Made by a program: the position numbers and the translations under genes
Source of the DNA: Acetobacteraceae bacterium
GTDB taxonomy: Bacteria > Pseudomonadota > Alphaproteobacteria > Acetobacterales > Acetobacteraceae
Assembly: GCA_947455205.1 (NCBI GenBank)
Contig: CANGNF010000011.1
Location: forward strand, 1 to 64,000
Reading direction: 5' to 3'
Length of the DNA: 64,000 nt
The notes under the pieces: model-generated
Told to the model about the DNA's origin: nothing
The model's database searches: none
Seen by the model: only the letters and a program-made list of their open reading frames with translations
Shown here: in pieces, positions 1 to 8,539 of the stretch
Numbering within the stretch: position 1 is the first letter of the stretch
Layout: every line of letters starts with the position of its first letter

Positions 1-146
1 ACCAGCGTGGCGCGGGAGAGGTAGTAGAAATCCTCCACGCTGTAGTCGCAGACGCCGGACTTCATGGCGTTCAGCAACGCCAGGTGCTCGGTGACGGAGG
101 TGGGCAACCCCGCCGACCGCAACGCCAGGATGAAGGTGGCGAACAT
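1..146 (-). CDS. CoxE-like von Willebrand factor A protein, N-terminal fragment
   Basis: This minus-strand frame starts at the ATG ending at 146 and runs off the left edge, so only about 48 residues are visible. They read MFATFILALRSAGLPTSVTE and continue with a typical CoxE-family N-terminus. Members of this family (DUF/VWA_CoxE) are metal-binding vWA proteins encoded directly after a MoxR AAA+ ATPase and thought to act with it in protein or cofactor maturation. The start lies 4 bases downstream of the MoxR stop codon on the same strand, which fits an operon. The vWA MIDAS domain lies outside the window, so the assignment rests on the short N-terminus and the MoxR neighbour. Confidence 0.7.
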   Translation of the reverse strand, partial: MFATFILALRSAGLPTSVTEHLALLNAMKSGVCDYSVEDFYYLSRATL

Positions 147-150
147 GGCC

Positions 151-999
151 TTAGCGCTGCGGCTGGCGGCGGGAGAGGAAGGCCAGCCGCTCGAACAGGT
201 GGACGTCCTGCTCGTTCTTCAGCAGCGCGCCGTGCAGCGGCGGCAGCACCACCTTGGAATCCGCGCTGCGCAGCACCTCGGGCGGCAGGTCCTCGATCAT
301 CAGCAGCTTCAGCCAGTCCAGCAATTCGCTGGTCGCCGGCTTCTTCTTAAGCTCGTTCACGCCGCGGATCTGGAAGAAGACGTTCAGCGCCTCGCGCGCC
401 AGCTCCTGCTTCACATCGGGGAAGTGGGACTGGACGATCTGCTCCATCGTCTCCCGGTCCGGGAAGCGGATGTAGTGGAAGAAGCAGCGGCGCAGGAAGG
501 CGTCCGGCAGCTCCTTCTCGTTGTTGCTGGTGATGATGACGATGGGGCGCTGCCTGGCCACCACGGTGCGGCGCGTCTCGTAGACATAGAACTGCATGCG
601 GTCGAGTTCGAGCAGCAGGTCGTTGGGGAACTCGATGTCGGCCTTGTCGATCTCGTCGATCAGCAGCACGGATTGCTGCTCGGCCTCGAAGGCCTCCCAC
701 AGCTTGCCGCGGACGATGTAGTTGCCGATGTCGTGGACGCGTTCATCGCCCAGCTGGCCGTCGCGCAGGCGGGACACCGCGTCGTATTCGTACAGCCCCT
801 GCTGCGCCTTGGTGGTGGACTTGATGTGCCATTCGATCAGCGGCATGCCCAGCGCGCGGGAAACCTCGTGCGCCAGCACGGTCTTGCCGGTGCCGGGCTC
901 GCCCTTGACCAGCAGCGGGCGTTGCAGGGCCACGGCGGCATTCACCGCCACCTCCAGGTCTCGGGTGGCGATGTAGCTGCTGGTGCTCTTGAAGGCCAA
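151..999 (-). CDS. MoxR-family AAA+ ATPase
   Basis: This 282-residue protein is the usual size for a single-domain MoxR ATPase. Walker A (GEPGTGKT) is at about residues 33-40 and Walker B (VLLIDEID) at about 111-118. A sensor region (IITSNNEKELPDAFLRRC) follows. MoxR ATPases remodel or activate partner vWA proteins, and a CoxE-like partner follows immediately. I chose the TTG at 999 because GGGAG stands about 9 bases upstream and the protein then begins MAFKSTSSYIATRDLEV, as in relatives. The reading frame stays open upstream to 1728, but that part overlaps the nnrU-like gene and looks like GC-rich read-out. The true substrate is unknown. Confidence 0.88.
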   Translation of the reverse strand: MAFKSTSSYIATRDLEVAVNAAVALQRPLLVKGEPGTGKTVLAHEVSRALGMPLIEWHIKSTTKAQQGLYEYDAVSRLRDGQLGDERVHDIGNYIVRGKLWEAFEAEQQSVLLIDEIDKADIEFPNDLLLELDRMQFYVYETRRTVVARQRPIVIITSNNEKELPDAFLRRCFFHYIRFPDRETMEQIVQSHFPDVKQELAREALNVFFQIRGVNELKKKPATSELLDWLKLLMIEDLPPEVLRSADSKVVLPPLHGALLKNEQDVHLFERLAFLSRRQPQR

Positions 1000-1019
1000 G
1001 CGTCTAACTCCCTCGGGTC

Positions 1020-1700
1020 TCAGCCCATAGCCACCGGCGCAACGCCGAACAGCCTTTGGTGGAAATGCATCACGAGGGCCCAGAGTAGCAGCCCCAGCAG
1101 CGGCGCCAACCAGCCTATCTCGCGCACCGCCAGATGGTTGCGCCCGGCCAGGATGGCGCCGAAGGGCAGGGCGGAGGTTCGCTCCGCCAGGGCCCGCCAG
1201 CCCACGGGGTCGCGCGCCGCCAGCTTGGCGTCGATGCTGGGCATGCCGAGCACCGCCGTCAGCAGGAAGGCGCCGAAGAAGGCGGTGCTGGCGCTGTCGC
1301 CATTGCCGATGATGTGGACCAGCGACCACAGGGTGATGCCGCACATCATGGGGTGGCGGGTGATGCGCTGGATGCCCCGCGGCTCGGCATTGGCCAGCAA
1401 CTTCTGCCCCACCGCGGTGGGGTTGGGCTGGGTATAGGCCGCCACCACCAGGATGAAGGCGGGCAGCATCAGCACCACCAGCACCCAGCGCAGCCAGGCG
1501 GGGGTGAACCACCAGGGCGAGGTCTCGGCGCCGCCATAGGCCCGCACCAGCCAGACGATGCTGGCGACGGAGAGCAGCGAGAAGCCGATCATGAAGCCGC
1601 GCTGGCCCAGCGCCCGCACCGCGGTGCCGCGCAGGCCGGTGCCGGCCAGGCCGACATGGATGCCGACCCAGGCCAGGGCCCCGAGAAGAAGTTCCGCCAT
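1020..1700 (-). CDS. NnrU family integral membrane protein
   Basis: This is a 226-residue, strongly hydrophobic protein with about six membrane-spanning stretches. It carries the family's central motif RITRHPMMCGITLWSLVHI, which includes the RHP signature shared with NnrU and related isoprenylcysteine-methyltransferase-like membrane proteins. NnrU was named for nitric/nitrite reductase regulation in denitrifiers, but most homologues, including this one, are not next to denitrification genes, so the role here is unknown. The gene sits between moxR and rlmH on the minus strand, with only 20 bases to the MoxR start. It may be cotranscribed with them. Confidence 0.8.
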   Translation of the reverse strand: MAELLLGALAWVGIHVGLAGTGLRGTAVRALGQRGFMIGFSLLSVASIVWLVRAYGGAETSPWWFTPAWLRWVLVVLMLPAFILVVAAYTQPNPTAVGQKLLANAEPRGIQRITRHPMMCGITLWSLVHIIGNGDSASTAFFGAFLLTAVLGMPSIDAKLAARDPVGWRALAERTSALPFGAILAGRNHLAVREIGWLAPLLGLLLWALVMHFHQRLFGVAPVAMG

Positions 1701-1740
1701 GGCCGCCCCCGAATGTGCAGCCCAGCATGGCCCCCGGCGG

Positions 1741-2205
1741 CTAGGGCCGCCAAGCCCGATGATAGGGGTGGCCGGTGCGGATCGCCTGCGCGCGATACAG
1801 TTGTTCCGCCAGCAGGCCGCGCACCAGGAAGTGCGGCCAGGTCAGCGGCCCCAGGGAAAGCCGCTGCGTGGCGCGGTCCAGCACCGCGGGGTCCAGCCCC
1901 TCGGCGCCGCCGATCACGAAGGCGAGGGGTCGGCCGGATTCCTCCCAACGGGTCACCTGGGCGGCCAGCGCCTCGCTGGTTGGCGCCTGGCCGCCCAGGT
2001 CCATGGCGACCAGCAGGGCGTTGTCCGGCAGCGCGGCCAGCAGGGCGGCGCCTTCGCGGCGGCGCACCTCAGCGGCGCTGCCGCGGGCTTCCGGCACTTC
2101 CGTGACGGCCAGCGGCGGGCGCAGCCGGGCGTTGTAGAGCGCGAAGAGATCCGCCTCCGGCCCCGGCTTCAGCCGGCCGACCGCCAGCAGCCGCTTCGGC
2201 CCCAT
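1741..2205 (-). CDS. rlmH: 23S rRNA (pseudouridine1915-N3)-methyltransferase RlmH
   Basis: This is a SPOUT-class methyltransferase of 154 residues, the usual length for RlmH. It methylates pseudouridine 1915 in helix 69 of 23S rRNA using S-adenosylmethionine. The knot-forming C-terminal half is recognisable: the [17 protein letters not shown] segment (the family has FxIGGxxG) and the closing ...PYHRAWRP, like the family's YHxxxx end. It lies downstream of rsfS on the same strand, the common alphaproteobacterial order nadD-rsfS-rlmH. The gap to rsfS is about 100 bases and contains a strong inverted repeat. Confidence 0.93.
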   Translation of the reverse strand: MGPKRLLAVGRLKPGPEADLFALYNARLRPPLAVTEVPEARGSAAEVRRREGAALLAALPDNALLVAMDLGGQAPTSEALAAQVTRWEESGRPLAFVIGGAEGLDPAVLDRATQRLSLGPLTWPHFLVRGLLAEQLYRAQAIRTGHPYHRAWRP

Positions 2206-2214
2206 CGCTAGAGC

Positions 2215-2244
2215 CTGTCAGGCGCGGACAGCAGCGCCTGACAG
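2215..2244. repeat. 11-bp perfect inverted repeat between rsfS and rlmH
   Basis: The arms CTGTCAGGCGC (2215-2225) and GCGCCTGACAG (2234-2244) are perfectly complementary across an 8-base loop. On the minus strand it lies after the rsfS stop and just ahead of the rlmH start. There is no following T-run, so it is not a classical intrinsic terminator. A processing or stability hairpin, or a protein-binding palindrome, is possible. Confidence 0.5.
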
Positions 2245-2309
2245 TCTCCGGCTCTCGGCTTCATCGGGCGATTCACGGCTCCGGCGGGTCCGCCTAAGCG
2301 GATCGCACC

Positions 2310-3746
2310 CTAGCCTTCGGTGCCGGCCGGGCTGCCCGGGCCCCACATGCGCTCCAGCGCGTACATCTCGCGCGTTTCCGGCTTGAACAGGTTAACGATC
2401 AGGTCGCCGCAGTCGATCAGCACCCAGTCCGGGCTGGCCTGGATGTTGTCGCGCCGCAGCTTCAGGCCGACCTCGCGCAGGGCGTCCTCCAGATGCGTCG
2501 CCATGGCCTGGATCTGGCGCTCCACCTGGCCGGTGGCGATGATCATGCGGTCGGCGAAGCTGGAGCGGCCGGTGATGTCCAGCACCACGATATCCTCGGC
2601 GCCGTCATCGTCCAGGCTCTTGCAGGCGGCCTCCACCAGCTGTTCCAGCCGGTCCGGCGCCACCTTCTCGCGCGGCTTGGCGGCGCGCTTGGGCTTGGCG
2701 GCGGGGCCTTCGACGAAATCGTCCTTGGTCACGGGCGGCGCCTCGGCGGTGGCCGCCTCCGGCGCGGGGGCGCTGGCGTCGCCGGTGGCCGGAGCCTCGG
2801 CGGCCGGGGTGGCAGCGGCCTTCTTCGGCGCGCGCTTGGCGGCGGGCTTGGCCGGAGTTTCGGCGGCCGGGGTGGCAGCGGCCTTCTTCGGCGCGCGCTT
2901 GGCGGCGGGCTTGGCCGGAGCCTCGGCGGCCGGTTTGGCAGCGGCCTTCTTCGGCGCGGGCTTGGTGGCAGCCTTGGCCGGAGCCTTGGCGGCCGGCTTG
3001 GCGGCGGCCTTCTTCGGCGCGGGCTTGGTGGCAGCCTTGGCCGGAGCCTTGGCAGCCGGCTTCGCAGTGGCCTTCTTCGGCGCGGGCTTTGCGGCGGCCT
3101 TGGCCGGGGTCTTGGCGGCCGGCTTGGCAGCGGCCTTCTTCGGCGCGGGCTTTGCGGCGGCCTTGGCCGGGGCCTTCACTGCCGGCTTGGCAGTGGCCTT
3201 CTTCGGCGCGGCCTTTGCGGCAGCCTTCGCCGGAGCCTTGGCGGCCGGCTTAGCAGCGGCCTTCTTCGGCGCGGGCTTGGTGGCAGCCTTGGCCGGAGCC
3301 TTGGCAGCCGGCTTCGCAGCAGCCCTCTTCGGCGCGGCCTTTGCGGCAGCCTTCGCCGGAGCCTTGGCGGCCGGCTTGGCAGCGGCCTTCTTCGGCGCGG
3401 CCTTTGCGGCGGCCTTGGCCGGAGCCTTGGCGGCCGGCTTGGCAGCGGCCTTCTTCGGCGCGGCCTTGGTCGAAGCCTTGGCCGGGGCCTTGGCGGCCGG
3501 CTTCGCGGCGGCCTTCTTCGGCGCAGCCTTGGCCGGGGCCTTCGCGGCCGGCTTGGCAGCGGCTTTCTTCGCCGCGGGCTTAGCAGCAGCCTTCTTCGGC
3601 GCGGCCTTCGCCGCCGCCTTCACTGGCTTCGCCGCCGTGCGCTTCGGCTTGGCGGGTGCCTCTTCCTCCGCGGCCTTGGCGGCGCGGGTCTTCGGCTTCG
3701 GGCTGGCGGCGCTGGCGGTGGCGCGGCGCTTGGGGGCGGCGGCCAC
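2310..3746 (-). CDS. rsfS: Ribosomal silencing factor RsfS with long Lys/Ala/Pro repeat extension
   Basis: The last ~120 residues are a normal RsfS (Iojap) domain: LEQLVEAACKSLDDDGAEDIVVLD, the ADRMIIATG motif, SPDWVLIDCGDLIVNLF and the ending YALERMWG. RsfS binds uL14 and blocks joining of the ribosomal subunits. The family is usually 110-150 residues. Here it is preceded by about 350 residues dominated by thirteen 21-residue repeats rich in K, A and P, resembling histone H1 tails. The start is unclear. GTG at 3746 is the first ordinary start codon after the nadD stop. A perfect AGGAGG lies 5 bases before an ATA at 3776 that overlaps the nadD stop, so translation might begin there. The frame is open further upstream inside nadD (to 3923). 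Confidence 0.85.
   Translation of the reverse strand: MAAAPKRRATASAASPKPKTRAAKAAEEEAPAKPKRTAAKPVKAAAKAAPKKAAAKPAAKKAAAKPAAKAPAKAAPKKAAAKPAAKAPAKASTKAAPKKAAAKPAAKAPAKAAAKAAPKKAAAKPAAKAPAKAAAKAAPKRAAAKPAAKAPAKAATKPAPKKAAAKPAAKAPAKAAAKAAPKKATAKPAVKAPAKAAAKPAPKKAAAKPAAKTPAKAAAKPAPKKATAKPAAKAPAKAATKPAPKKAAAKPAAKAPAKAATKPAPKKAAAKPAAEAPAKPAAKRAPKKAAATPAAETPAKPAAKRAPKKAAATPAAEAPATGDASAPAPEAATAEAPPVTKDDFVEGPAAKPKRAAKPREKVAPDRLEQLVEAACKSLDDDGAEDIVVLDITGRSSFADRMIIATGQVERQIQAMATHLEDALREVGLKLRRDNIQASPDWVLIDCGDLIVNLFKPETREMYALERMWGPGSPAGTEG
2793..3617 (-). repeat. Thirteen 63-bp tandem coding repeats in rsfS
   Basis: About 13 units of 63 bp encode a 21-residue motif of the form K-A-A-P-K-K-A-A-A-K-P-A-A-K-A-P-A-K-A-A-A. 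Units differ by single changes (T, V, S or R substitutions). Those nearest the RsfS domain replace some lysines by Glu/Thr and look older or more diverged. The array stays in frame throughout, so it is translated. Copy number is likely to vary by slippage or unequal recombination. Confidence 0.9.
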
Positions 3747-3772
3747 GGGCGTCGGGGCCTTTGGGGTGCGGG

Positions 3773-4423
3773 CTATGGCTGCCTCCTGGGCATGCTGTTC
3801 TGCCGTTCCAACGCCGCGCGGATCGCGGTGGCGGAGGCAGGGTGCTCGCGCGCTGGAACCAGGCACCAGGGCGCGTGCGGCATCTGTGGTCCCGCCAATA
3901 GCGCCGCCGGGCGCCGGCGCCAAGCAGACAGTCGATGCAAGGCCCGACCGGCCAGCGCCCGACGGGTCTCTCCGGGGCGCGGCAGCACCGCCAGCGGGGT
4001 GTCGCGCAGCATCTGCCGCCAGCGCTTCCAGCGTGGCAGTTGCGGCGGAATGTCAGCCCCCACCAGCAGCACGAAGCGGGCGAGCGGGAAGCGCCGGCGC
4101 AGCAGCGCCAGCGTATCCACCGTGTAGCGCGTGCGCAGCCCGGCCTCGATCGCCGTCGCCCGCACCCGGCCGCCGGCGATGCGGCCGGCGCTGGCCAGGC
4201 GCTCGGCCAGCGGCGCCATGCCGCGGGCCGGCTTCAGCGGATTGCCGGGCGAGACCATCAGCCAGACCTCGTCCAGCCGCAGCGCCCGCAGCGCGTGGTC
4301 CGCCACATGCCGGTGCCCGGCATGGGCGGGGTTGAAGCTGCCGCCCAGCAGGCCGATCCGCCGGCGGCGCCGGTCGCCATGCGGGCCGGGCGCGGGTACG
4401 GCGCTGGCGGGGGTCGGGCGCAG
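3773..4423 (-). CDS. nadD: Nicotinate-nucleotide adenylyltransferase NadD
   Basis: NadD converts nicotinate mononucleotide and ATP to deamido-NAD. The nucleotidyltransferase signature GSFNPAHAGH (about residues 28-37 from the start chosen here) is present, as are the GADIPPQLPRWKRW substrate-binding stretch and an SATAIR motif near the C-terminus. The first ordinary start codon in frame, GTG at 4306, lies after the essential HxGH motif and would give a dead protein. Between the preceding stop (4433-4435) and the motif there is no ATG, GTG or TTG. I therefore propose CTG at 4423, with GAGG 7 bases upstream, giving 216 residues. ATC at 4357 is another possibility. The 3' end touches the rsfS start region. 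Confidence 0.8.
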   Translation of the reverse strand: MRPTPASAVPAPGPHGDRRRRRIGLLGGSFNPAHAGHRHVADHALRALRLDEVWLMVSPGNPLKPARGMAPLAERLASAGRIAGGRVRATAIEAGLRTRYTVDTLALLRRRFPLARFVLLVGADIPPQLPRWKRWRQMLRDTPLAVLPRPGETRRALAGRALHRLSAWRRRPAALLAGPQMPHAPWCLVPAREHPASATAIRAALERQNSMPRRQP

Positions 4424-4432
4424 GCGCCGGCC

Positions 4433-5305
4433 TCAGCGGAAGCGGACGGAGACGCTGATCGGCTGCGCCGCCAGCCCCTCGTACCGCTGCTCGTACCGGT
4501 GGCCGGCCACCGCGGGCACCGAGGGCGCGAAGCCGCCGAGCGAGACGATGTCGCCGGGGTTCAGCCGCTTGCCCTGGCGCGCCAGGTCGGCCACCAGCCA
4601 GGACAGCGCGTTCAGCGGATGGCCCAGCAGCGTCGCCCCGGTCTCCCGCGCCACTTCCTTGTCGTCGTCGTGGAAGGTCACGACCATGCTGCCCAGCCGG
4701 GCGGCGAAGTCCGCCGTGGCCTGCACCGGGATCGGCCGGCCCACCACGCCCAGGCGCGAGGACACGTTGACCGAGACCAGCGCGATGCCGTCCGGCACCC
4801 GGGCGATGCCACCGCGCGGCAGCTCGATGAACGGGATCACCTGGTCCAGGTGGCGCAGCAGGGCCACGTGGTCGGTGCCGGCGCGGTTGATGCCGGCATC
4901 GCGCACCCGCACCAGCAGGTCGGCCTCCACGGCCAACCCGGCCAGCGCCGGGGTCAGCTGCATGGTGGCGCCGCTGCGGGTGGCGGTGGCGCCGGCGAAC
5001 AGCACGCCCCAGACCGGGCCGTTCAGCCCGTAGCGACGCTGCGTGGCCGCGCCGGCGGCGCCCACCTTGTAGCCGATCGGGCGGCCAAAGCTCTGCGCCA
5101 GCAGCGGCACCAGGCCGTTCCGGGCGCATTCGGCATCCGCCATGGTCAGCGGCGGGGAGAATGGCTCGGCCACGCGGCCGCTGGTCAGCGCCCCGGCCAT
5201 GGCGGCGATCTCGGTCGGGTCCGGGCAGGCGGCCAGGGCCGGGGTCAACAGGGCGGGCGCGGCCAGCCCCAGGGTGGTGGCGGCGGCAAGCAGCATGCGG
5301 CGCAT
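4433..5305 (-). CDS. Exported 2-keto-4-pentenoate hydratase / fumarylacetoacetase-fold protein
   Basis: This 290-residue protein belongs to the 2-oxopent-4-enoate hydratase (MhpD-like) family. The segments GRPIGYKVGAA, VEADLLVRVRD, PFIELP and LGHPLNALSWLV follow the family pattern, including acidic residues used for the metal. Unlike cytoplasmic relatives, it begins with an apparent Sec signal peptide (MRRMLLAAATTLGLAAPALL, likely cleaved after ALA at residue 25), so it should act in the periplasm. The substrate is unknown and no meta-cleavage pathway genes are nearby. It sits between proA and nadD, normally adjacent in related genomes. Its stop codon is in the same frame as nadD. Confidence 0.75.
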   Translation of the reverse strand: MRRMLLAAATTLGLAAPALLTPALAACPDPTEIAAMAGALTSGRVAEPFSPPLTMADAECARNGLVPLLAQSFGRPIGYKVGAAGAATQRRYGLNGPVWGVLFAGATATRSGATMQLTPALAGLAVEADLLVRVRDAGINRAGTDHVALLRHLDQVIPFIELPRGGIARVPDGIALVSVNVSSRLGVVGRPIPVQATADFAARLGSMVVTFHDDDKEVARETGATLLGHPLNALSWLVADLARQGKRLNPGDIVSLGGFAPSVPAVAGHRYEQRYEGLAAQPISVSVRFR

Positions 5306-5346
5306 GAGGGCGTTCCCTAGCTTTGTTGGCGCCTTCCGGCGCGGGC

Positions 5347-6612
5347 TCAGGGCCGGGTCTGCCCGGTCCCCAGCACATGGTAGCGATAGGTGCACAGCTG
5401 TTCCAACCCCACCGGCCCGCGCGCATGCAGCCGGCCGGTCGCGATGCCGATCTCGGCGCCGAAGCCGAACTCGCCGCCGTCGCAGAACTGGGTGCTGGCG
5501 TTCCACATGCCCACCGCGCTGTCCAACCCGTTGAGGAAGTCGGCGGCGGCGGCGGTGTCCTCGGTGATGATCGCCTCGGTATGCTCGCTGCCGAATTGCC
5601 GGATGTGCGCCAGCGCGCTGGGCACGCCATCCACCACGGCGACGCTCAGCATGCTGTCCAGCCATTCGGTGGCGAAGTCGGCCTCGGTGGCGGCCGGCAA
5701 CTCGGGGCAGATCGCGCGGGCGCGGTCATCGGCGCGGAAGCCGCAGCCCAGCGCCGCCAGGTCGGCCACCAGCAGCGGCAGCAGGGTGGCGGCCACTGCG
5801 GCGTCGATCAGCAGCGTCTCGGTGGCGCCGCAGATGCCGGTGCGGCGCATCTTGGCGTTGGCCAGCACACTTCTTGCCATCGCTGGTTCTGCCGCGGCAT
5901 GGATGTAGGTGTGGCAGAGCCCCTCGGCATGAGCCAGCACCGGCACGCGGGCTTCCTCCATCACGCGGGTCACCAGCCCCTTGCCGCCGCGCGGGATGAT
6001 CAGGTCGATCAGCCCGGCGGCCTTCAGCATGGCGCCGACGAAGGCGCGGTCGGCGGTGCTGGCCACCTGCACGGCCGCTTCCGGCAGGCCGGCGGCGCGC
6101 AGCCCCTGCACCATGCAGGCATGGATGGCGCCGGCGCTGTGCAGGCTTTCCTTGCCGCCGCGCAGGATGACGGCGTTGCCGGACTTCAGGCACAGCGCGG
6201 CGGCGTCGGCGGTCACGTTGGGCCGGCTCTCGAAGATCATGCCGATGACGCCCAGCGGCTGCGCGACGCGGCGCATCACCAGGCCGTTCGGGCGCTGCCA
6301 TTCCGCCAGCACGCGGCCGACCGGGTCCTCCAGCGCCGCCACCTCCTCCAGCCCGCGGGCCATCGCCTCGATGCGGGCGGGGGTCAGGGTCAGGCGGTCG
6401 GTGTAGGCGGCGGTCAGGCCGGTGGCAGCGGCCAGGTCGGCGGCGTTGGCGGCCAGCAGCGCGGCCTGGCTGGCACGCAGCGCGGCGGCGGCGGCGTGCA
6501 GCGCCTGGTCCTTCTGCGGTCGCGGCGCGCGGGCCACCTGGCCGGCGGCGGCGCGGGCGGCGCGGGCGGCGGCTTCAAGCTGCTGGGCGGCATCGGGCGC
6601 AATGGCGTTCAT
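5347..6612 (-). CDS. proA: Gamma-glutamyl phosphate reductase ProA
   Basis: ProA reduces gamma-glutamyl phosphate to glutamate semialdehyde with NADPH, the second step of proline synthesis. The 421-residue length is normal. The aldehyde-dehydrogenase fold features include [22 protein letters not shown]-type nucleotide contacts, the catalytic cysteine in [11 protein letters not shown], and the C-terminal [20 protein letters not shown] region (family: NASTRFxDGGEFGxGAEIGI). The ATG at 6612 has AGGAG about 8 bases upstream. It is separated from proB by two genes on the opposite strand, whereas the two proline genes usually adjoin. Confidence 0.96.
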   Translation of the reverse strand: MNAIAPDAAQQLEAAARAARAAAGQVARAPRPQKDQALHAAAAALRASQAALLAANAADLAAATGLTAAYTDRLTLTPARIEAMARGLEEVAALEDPVGRVLAEWQRPNGLVMRRVAQPLGVIGMIFESRPNVTADAAALCLKSGNAVILRGGKESLHSAGAIHACMVQGLRAAGLPEAAVQVASTADRAFVGAMLKAAGLIDLIIPRGGKGLVTRVMEEARVPVLAHAEGLCHTYIHAAAEPAMARSVLANAKMRRTGICGATETLLIDAAVAATLLPLLVADLAALGCGFRADDRARAICPELPAATEADFATEWLDSMLSVAVVDGVPSALAHIRQFGSEHTEAIITEDTAAAADFLNGLDSAVGMWNASTQFCDGGEFGFGAEIGIATGRLHARGPVGLEQLCTYRYHVLGTGQTRP

Positions 6613-6743
6613 CGGTCGGGCTCCTGGCCGAACAGGTAGAGCAAATGCCGGCCGGGCGAAATCACCCGTACGGCCCGGGGAGGCTGCTTTCACCCCCGGC
6701 AACCACTGGTTATGGTCGCGGCCGGAACGGGCGGGGGCGGGCG

Positions 6744-8528
6744 ATGCGCGAATGGATCAGCCGGGCCGCGATGCTGCTCGGCCTGGTGCTGCTGCCGCTG
6801 CTGACCCCAGGGGCGGCGCTTGGCCAGGCGGCGGAGCCGGCCAACCCGGGCACCACCCCGGCCGAACGCTGGCTGTGGGACCGCCTGCGCGGCCCGCTGC
6901 CACGGCCGGAATTCGCGGTCACCATGGCGGACAACTGCCAGGGCGCGGCGGCCGACCCGGCGCAGCCGGAGGATCCCGGTTGGGCCGACCCCTGCCGCGC
7001 GGTGACCGCCGAGTTCCTGGAGCTGATCCTGAGCCGGGAGCCCTGGCGCGACCAGCTGCCGCGCCGCGGCCTCCGGCTGCAGAACCTGCGGGTGGTCGGC
7101 GCGCTGGACCTTTCGGCGCTGGTGGTCGCGGTGGAGGTCTGGCTGGACGCCTCGCTCTTCACCGACCAGGTGACCCTGACCGGGGCGAAGTTCGAGAAGA
7201 CGCTGACCTTCGACGGCTCCCGCCTGGACGGCGGCTTCTATGCCGACCAGTTGCAGGTCGGCGGCAATCTCCAGCTCTCCGGCGGCGCGCATGTCGGCTG
7301 CCGGGCCACCGCCGAGGGCAACTGCGGCTGGATGGTGCTGAGCGCCGCCACCATCGGCGGCGACCTGCGGCTGGAGGGTTCCAGCATCGCCACCGGCCTG
7401 GCCGCCGACGACCTGACGGTGACCGGCAGCCTCATGCTCTCCGGCACCAGCATCGAGGGCGGGCTGGTCGGCGCCGGGCTGCGGGTGGCGCGCAGCATGT
7501 TCCTGGACCGCGGTGCCGAGCTGGGCTGCCGGCCGGCGGCGCCCGGCCAGGGCTGCGACGCGCTGGTGCTGCGCAACGCCACCATCGAGGGCCAGCTGGC
7601 CATCACCGAGGCGGTGCTGGGCGGCAACCTGCAGGCCAACAGCATCAAGGTCCGCAACCACCTGCAACTGCGCGACACCGTGCTGCGCAACCCCGCGGGC
7701 ACCCGGGTCAACCTGGCCAATGCGCGGATCGACGGCGACCTGGACCTGACCAACGCGGCGCTGCAGCAGGTGACGCTGGCCAGCGCGGTGATCGGCGGCG
7801 ACCTGCAGCTTTCCACCGACCAGCGCCCGGCGCCGCGCTGGGCGCCGGATGCCACGCTCAGCCTGCGCAACGCCCATGCCGCGGCGGTGCAGGGCGGCCT
7901 GGCGCCGGACAACCACGCCTGGCCGGCGGTGCTGGAATTGCAGGGCTTCGTCTACGACCGGCTGGGCGGCGGCAGCCTGGACGCGGTGGACCCGACGATG
8001 GCGCGGCCGACCGCCGAGCTGGTCGGCTGGCTGGCGCGAGACCGCAGCTTCACCCGGCAGCCCTACCAGCAGCTGGCCGGGGTGTTCACCACCGCCGGCG
8101 ACCCCAACCGCGCCACCGACATCCTGTTCGCCGCCCGCTACCGCGAGGAGCTGCTGGGCTGGGAGGCCGGCGAATGGTGGGACGCCGCCGGGCTGGCGGC
8201 GCTGCGGGTGACCATAGGCTACGGCCTGGGGTACAAATTCTTCCGCGTGCTGTGGTGGGTGCTGGGGTTCTGCGTGCTGGGCACGCTGGTGCTGTTGTGC
8301 TGCCGCGCCGGACGGGAAAAGGGGCTGCTGTGGTGCTTCGGCGCCAGCCTGGACCAGCTGATCCCCTTCGCCACGCTGTCGCCGGAATTCGCGCCCTTCT
8401 TCGACGACCCGCGGCGCGAGCGCCTGGCCGGTTGGCAGGTGGCGTTCTTCGGCGTGCAATCCCTGGTTGGCTTCGTCCTCGGCGGCTTCGTCGGTGCCGG
8501 GCTGGGCGGGCTGACCCAGGCCAATTGA
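6744..8528 (+). CDS. Exported beta-helix repeat protein with two C-terminal membrane segments, function unknown
   Basis: This is a 594-residue protein. A signal peptide (cleavage near ALG-QA, about residue 29) is followed by a region (about 110-400) of short stacked repeats such as [31 protein letters not shown] and [14 protein letters not shown], the pattern of a right-handed beta-helix of pentapeptide-like strands. Near the C-terminus are two hydrophobic segments (about 497-519 and 566-590) flanking a short stretch with [11 protein letters not shown]. The same layout (beta-helix plus SLDxLxP between two membrane segments) is seen in other bacterial proteins loosely labelled membrane-associated oxidoreductases, without proven activity. 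No catalytic motif is visible. It is followed after 11 bases by another secreted small protein. Confidence 0.6.
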   Translation: MREWISRAAMLLGLVLLPLLTPGAALGQAAEPANPGTTPAERWLWDRLRGPLPRPEFAVTMADNCQGAAADPAQPEDPGWADPCRAVTAEFLELILSREPWRDQLPRRGLRLQNLRVVGALDLSALVVAVEVWLDASLFTDQVTLTGAKFEKTLTFDGSRLDGGFYADQLQVGGNLQLSGGAHVGCRATAEGNCGWMVLSAATIGGDLRLEGSSIATGLAADDLTVTGSLMLSGTSIEGGLVGAGLRVARSMFLDRGAELGCRPAAPGQGCDALVLRNATIEGQLAITEAVLGGNLQANSIKVRNHLQLRDTVLRNPAGTRVNLANARIDGDLDLTNAALQQVTLASAVIGGDLQLSTDQRPAPRWAPDATLSLRNAHAAAVQGGLAPDNHAWPAVLELQGFVYDRLGGGSLDAVDPTMARPTAELVGWLARDRSFTRQPYQQLAGVFTTAGDPNRATDILFAARYREELLGWEAGEWWDAAGLAALRVTIGYGLGYKFFRVLWWVLGFCVLGTLVLLCCRAGREKGLLWCFGASLDQLIPFATLSPEFAPFFDDPRRERLAGWQVAFFGVQSLVGFVLGGFVGAGLGGLTQAN

Positions 8529-8539
8529 GGAGTACCGCG

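Noticed and set aside
2793-3617. CRISPR-like regular repeats
   Set aside because: The 63-bp units are contiguous, in frame and encode protein repeats. There are no unique spacers and no cas genes.
4306-4380. ATG at 4380 as the nadD start
   Set aside because: It is out of frame with the NadD motif and leads to an unrelated peptide. Using it would need a frameshift within 75 bases for which there is no slippery site.
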